From the NCBI RefSeq assembly GCF_020740795.1, contig NC_067282.1:43119290-43183289 (forward strand): a stretch of 64,000 nt of DNA, read 5' to 3'. Below the pieces are notes generated by a model. It did not search any database and was not told the DNA's origin. It saw only the letters and a program-made list of their open reading frames with translations. Within the stretch, counting starts at the first letter, position 1. Each line of letters begins with the position of its first letter. Source of the stretch: Apus apus (taxonomy: Eukaryota > Chordata > Aves > Apodiformes > Apodidae). A program made the position numbers and the translations under genes. Positions 60,101 through 64,000 of the stretch are shown piece by piece.

Positions 60101-60815
60101 TTTTTTTCCAAACAATTCATTGAGACACTCATGGTCATTCCCACATGAATTTCACTCACTCAGATGCACCAACAAGCACAAAGACATATGCCTGAGTGGT
60201 CTGCCCAGGGTCGCTTGTGTGTGACAGGGAAAAGGAACACTCACCATCAGCTGAGTCCTAATCATGTCACCATGTTCTTTTCTGGCAATGATGAACTACT
60301 TTTTGAAACTCTTTTTATAAGCCATGATGTGATTAATTTTCCTCAGAATCTTTCTTTCTTCAGCCTGCCTCTTAACACAGCAAAGTTTTGTCGGTGTTTC
60401 CTCATTTTGGGTCTCCTCACAGCTATACTCAGTCTTCCAGTTGGGATAAGAGGAGGGGAATAGCACCCACGCTGTGGTGTCAACTCAGTGCCACCTTCTT
60501 GTTGCCAGCCTGCAGGTCCACTGCTGAGAAGTCATCTGTGCAGTGGCTTTATCAGATCGTAGGCCTGCTGGTCTCGATGTGGATAATAACAGGTTCCCAA
60601 GTTTTAACCAGTCTACTGCTATTAGTCATGTCCTTGGTTAGTCATACATGCTATTTTTTTATCTTTGTTCTACCTTGAGTCCTCTGGTGCTTTCCCACAT
60701 AATTCTTTCCATTAATTCTTCATGTAGACCAATCAATGTTTCTGTTAAAATTTCTGTGAGTGAAAGCTTTGGATAATTCCCTCTAGTTCTGACCTTCATT
60801 GTATTTTTTGTTTTG

Positions 60816-60846
<31 letters not shown>

Positions 60847-62333
60847 CCCCAACATTTGTTCTCCCTGTTGCCAGCGCTGTTTCCTCTTCAGCATCTTCAA
60901 GATCTCTCATTTATTTCCTTTCCTCATGTCAGATAGCTGTTAGCTCACTGTCTCCTTGTCCCAGTTACTATTCCTCAGCATCTCAAACACACACTTTATT
61001 CTCTTTAAAATGCAGCTGTTCAGTACATTTACACAGCACACTTACATACCTTTGCCCTGCACACTGATTGGATCCTAACAGAAAGGGAGACCATTGCCAG
61101 TTTGACATGCATGTAAAACAGCAAAGAAATTCCTTTTCTTTCCCCTTTTCTTGTCACTCTCTGGTTTACTAGGAGACTATACGAAATGCAGTGCAAGAAC
61201 TCTCTGATTTTTTTTTTATTATTTTTTTTTCCTTAGCATAAATCATATAGTTAATACCGTGAACACACATTGCTTTTAGCTGTTTGGATGGGTCTCCTTT
61301 TTATTGAGATTATAATGTCTTTGCAACAGGACAGTTCTTTCTGGGAGTGGAATGATGGTTCCCTGGTTCCCACAGGCCTATTGCAATGCAAACACAGCCT
61401 TTGTTTTCTGTGAAGATTTCTCCATTTTTAAGAAACTGGTGCAGAGCTCAGGGTATTAACCAGAATTTCAGCTCTGTCCCGGGAAAATGGTCATACAGTA
61501 TTCACAAATTATCCTAGAATCTCTTCTGCAAGATATTTGTGGTAGACTAACACTGGAGCACTGGATACTTTATATATCTCTGTTAGGATTACAAAATAGC
61601 TATTGTATTTTGGCTCAGAATACATTTACATCCCTGGCCCCCCATATCTTTCTATGAAATTATTTCCTCTTAATCTACATTAAAAAATTCATATATTTAG
61701 AGTCTTAATATGTAGATGCTAGGAAACAGTATAAAAAGAAAGGAGTGGCACAGCCATAATATAATAAAACCATCTATAATGTGGCAGAGAGTTCCAGCTG
61801 TAGTTGGGAATGCCTTTAGTACTTTTGACCCATCTTTTGTTTTGAGCTCCTCAGTCCAAATAAATGTAGCAAGCATCTTGCGAGGTAGGTAATTAAACAT
61901 AAAGAGATTGGGTAATCTCTTCTGCTTAATGGATAAAATAGCATCTAGGTCTGCCTTTAGCATTTCAAAGCAGTTACCATCTTGACTTTTATAGGTGTAT
62001 AATAAAATGCTGAAGCAGAAAATAACAGAGAGGGCTGCCAAAGCAATTATATTTTCTGCAAACCAATAAACCCACTGACAAATAGAATACATTCACAACT
62101 GGATCATTAATTACATTCTCTTAAGATGTTTAATAAAAGAACATTTTTCCACAACATCACTGTTTGGCAGATGTTCTTGTTAAAATCAGCTGTTGATTCA
62201 GTGCTCGTGTAATATTGCTTGCTGGAGCTCCCTTGTTCTGGATCATTAGCCAGAAACAAGAGGAGTTTATTTTGTTGTACAGGATTGTATCACCACGTGG
62301 TGTTATAATCATATGTCTTCTCCAGTAGCTACT
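57138..62333. other. Unique AT-rich intergenic sequence
   Basis: There are 5.2 kb without a supported gene. A TCTATATATTTACACGTATCTC-type pyrimidine/AT repeat lies at about 58920-59010 and a (TTTTG)n run at 60808-60846. The minus-strand frame at 61697-62092 (131 codons, hydrophobic ends) has no recognisable domain and is of a length expected by chance in AT-rich DNA of this size. Confidence 0.5.
60808..60846. repeat. (TTTTG)n microsatellite
   Basis: About seven consecutive TTTTG units end in TTTTTTCC. Confidence 0.95.
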
Positions 62334-62400
62334 CGGTTGGACTCAGTGATCCCAAAGGTCTTTTTCAACCTGAATAGTTCTGTGATTTTATGATTCTATA
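62334..62400 (+). mobile_element. CR1 LINE 3' end fragment
   Basis: It reads CGGTTGGACTCAGTGATCCC, AAAGGTCTTTTTCAACCTGA and AGTTCTGTGATTTTATGATT. Only the last 65 bp of a CR1 remain. Confidence 0.85.
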
Positions 62401-64000
62401 CTCCAATATGGACCATGCGTTGTGCCATGTTCTGGGTTTATATCTGCAATCAGGATTCTGCAAAGAAATTCCAGTTGAATATTTTGAAAAGACTCCTGCT
62501 ATGAATTCACTGACTGATTCACTTATCCCAACAAACACTCTGGGAATATAAACAGGCATGCACCCATGTCCACATCAGTTGTGGGTCGTCTTGTTTCAAC
62601 GCCTGTGTGACAAAGAGATTGCAGATAAAATGAAAGTGGAGAAGATGAAGAAAGGAAACCTAAAATAATTAAAAATATTAAAGGACTTTTATCATCTCTA
62701 GCATTGCTGCTTCACACATCCCACCAGTAGTTCTATATGCAGTTCCACCCAACCGCACAAAAAAAAATTATCCAAATAACTGAAAATAAGGGAAGAAAAT
62801 TAGAAACCTTCATTGAAACCACATTGAGTTACACCAGCTGTGCCTATGTCCTTTTTAACCTAATTTATATGCAAAATATTGGAAAGGCATAAAGTCACAG
62901 AACTACAAAGCAAATGAAGACTCTGTTATACTACCAAGGAAAGCTGGATGCAATATTTTTGATGAAGCCAACTCTTTATTGAAAAGCTGTTACTTCAGCA
63001 AAACAGAAATAGACATTGGAGATGTTTGAATTCTGCAAAGATTTTAATGAGAAAGTATTTGATAGAGGGTAAGAAACAAACCAAGTAGTTAGATGGAGTG
63101 TAGTACTTCTATTTTTGGCAGGGAAAAGTCGAATATGTATGTAACTGGATGACCAGACAAAAGAATGACAAATGAATTTCAACATAGATAAATGTAAAGC
63201 AATGTACAAAATAAAATAAAAATTAAAATGCTATCATTGCATAAAATGACAGGTTCTGAAGTGGTCATTACTAGTGCAGTGAAAAACCCTGGGGTTATGA
63301 CAGATAGCAGAAAACATCATCTCAGCAGCAGTCAAAAAGCAGATCAAATGCTAAGAATCATTAACAAGGAAAAAAACAAAACAACAACAACAAAAACAAA
63401 CTAGGAAAAACCATCATCTTGTTGCTGAGCAAATCCATGTTTTTTTCCACTGCTGGCGCACTGGGTTCTGGTCCCTGTATCTTTTAAAGGGTGTATTTTA
63501 ATTGGAAAACATTGCGAGTAGGAGAGTGTGAAAAATTAAAGGACAGAGGGTGCCAGTAGAGCTTGGCAGAGGTCAGCAGACTTGTGAGTGGCACAGGAAG
63601 GTTAAGAGATTGTTTATTGTCTCTTCTAGAGTGGGAACAAAGCACCATGAAATGCAACAGCAGTTTCTAGATTTAAAGCAACTATCAGGGGCCAGTTCCT
63701 CATGAAATGGGTAGGAGACCTGTAAAATTCCTTGCCAGAGGATGCAGCCCTTTCTGGGTGTGCATCAGGTGATCTTTGCACAGAAAAATGTGCATCTAGC
63801 CATCTTTATGAACAGTTAGACTGACTAGCCAGATTACTGCAACTCCTGCCATTTGGCTTTTGTTGGATCAGGTCCTTTTTTTTTGCAGACCTCAAATTCC
63901 AGTTATGATTGTTTATCTGTTCCAGTTCTTTTTAGTACTGCAATCTTTGCTCGTATTTGATGCCTTCTGTTTTCACAGTAGGACAGTAGGATGTCACACA
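62401..64000. other. Unique AT-rich intergenic sequence
   Basis: No gene or recognised repeat is seen up to the window end. An ACAAAACAACAACAACAAAAAC run lies at about 63376-63399. Confidence 0.5.

Noticed and set aside
61697..62092. 131-codon minus-strand ORF with hydrophobic ends, possible membrane protein
   Set aside because: No family is recognised and there is no promoter or splice context. A frame of this length is expected about once by chance in 64 kb of AT-rich DNA read in six frames.

Overview
The window looks like ordinary nuclear DNA from a bird. It is moderately AT-rich and intron-rich, and it is full of CR1 LINE fragments, several carrying the typical (ATTCTATG)n-type 3' tail. 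It also holds several LTRs of avian ERV type. Nothing bacterial (operons, CRISPR arrays, insertion sequences) is present.

The only protein-coding gene I can support is the 3' end of LMO7 (LIM domain only 7) on the + strand. Five exons lie between about 2952 and 10037 and splice in frame to 241 codons. They encode a serine-rich linker, a complete C-terminal LIM domain with all eight zinc ligands, and a final exon of seven codons plus stop. A 3' UTR of about 0.7 kb ends near a canonical AATAAA at 10731. Earlier exons must lie left of the window.

From about 10.76 kb to the end (53 kb) there is no protein-coding gene I can defend, which fits the gene-poor interval known downstream of LMO7 in other amniotes. 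This stretch is unique AT-rich sequence broken up by repeats. CR1 fragments occur on both strands at about 18.0, 19.5, 21.0, 35.2, 37.2, 38.5-39.7, 40.8, 43.1-44.7, 47.1, 51.9, 56.6 and 62.3 kb. A degraded ERV (LTR, leader, gag and the start of pro) lies at 24.9-27.3 kb. A GC-rich LTR family of about 1 kb occurs at 0.8-1.8 kb (- strand), 51.0-51.9 kb and 54.3-55.3 kb (+ strand), with a more distant relative at 47.5-48.1 kb.

The points most worth following up are: an intact tRNA-Gly(UCC) gene, with A and B boxes and a T-run terminator, directly after the ERV LTR; a sense-strand reading frame shared by the three long LTRs; a CR1 whose endonuclease part is joined to late reverse-transcriptase sequence and whose 5' edge is a perfect 31-bp palindrome; an LTR inserted into a CR1 with a near-perfect 5-bp target duplication; a nested CR1 insertion flanked by a 7-bp duplication; and a strong G-quadruplex motif. 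I found no convincing new biological system; these are leads about mobile elements and genome structure.
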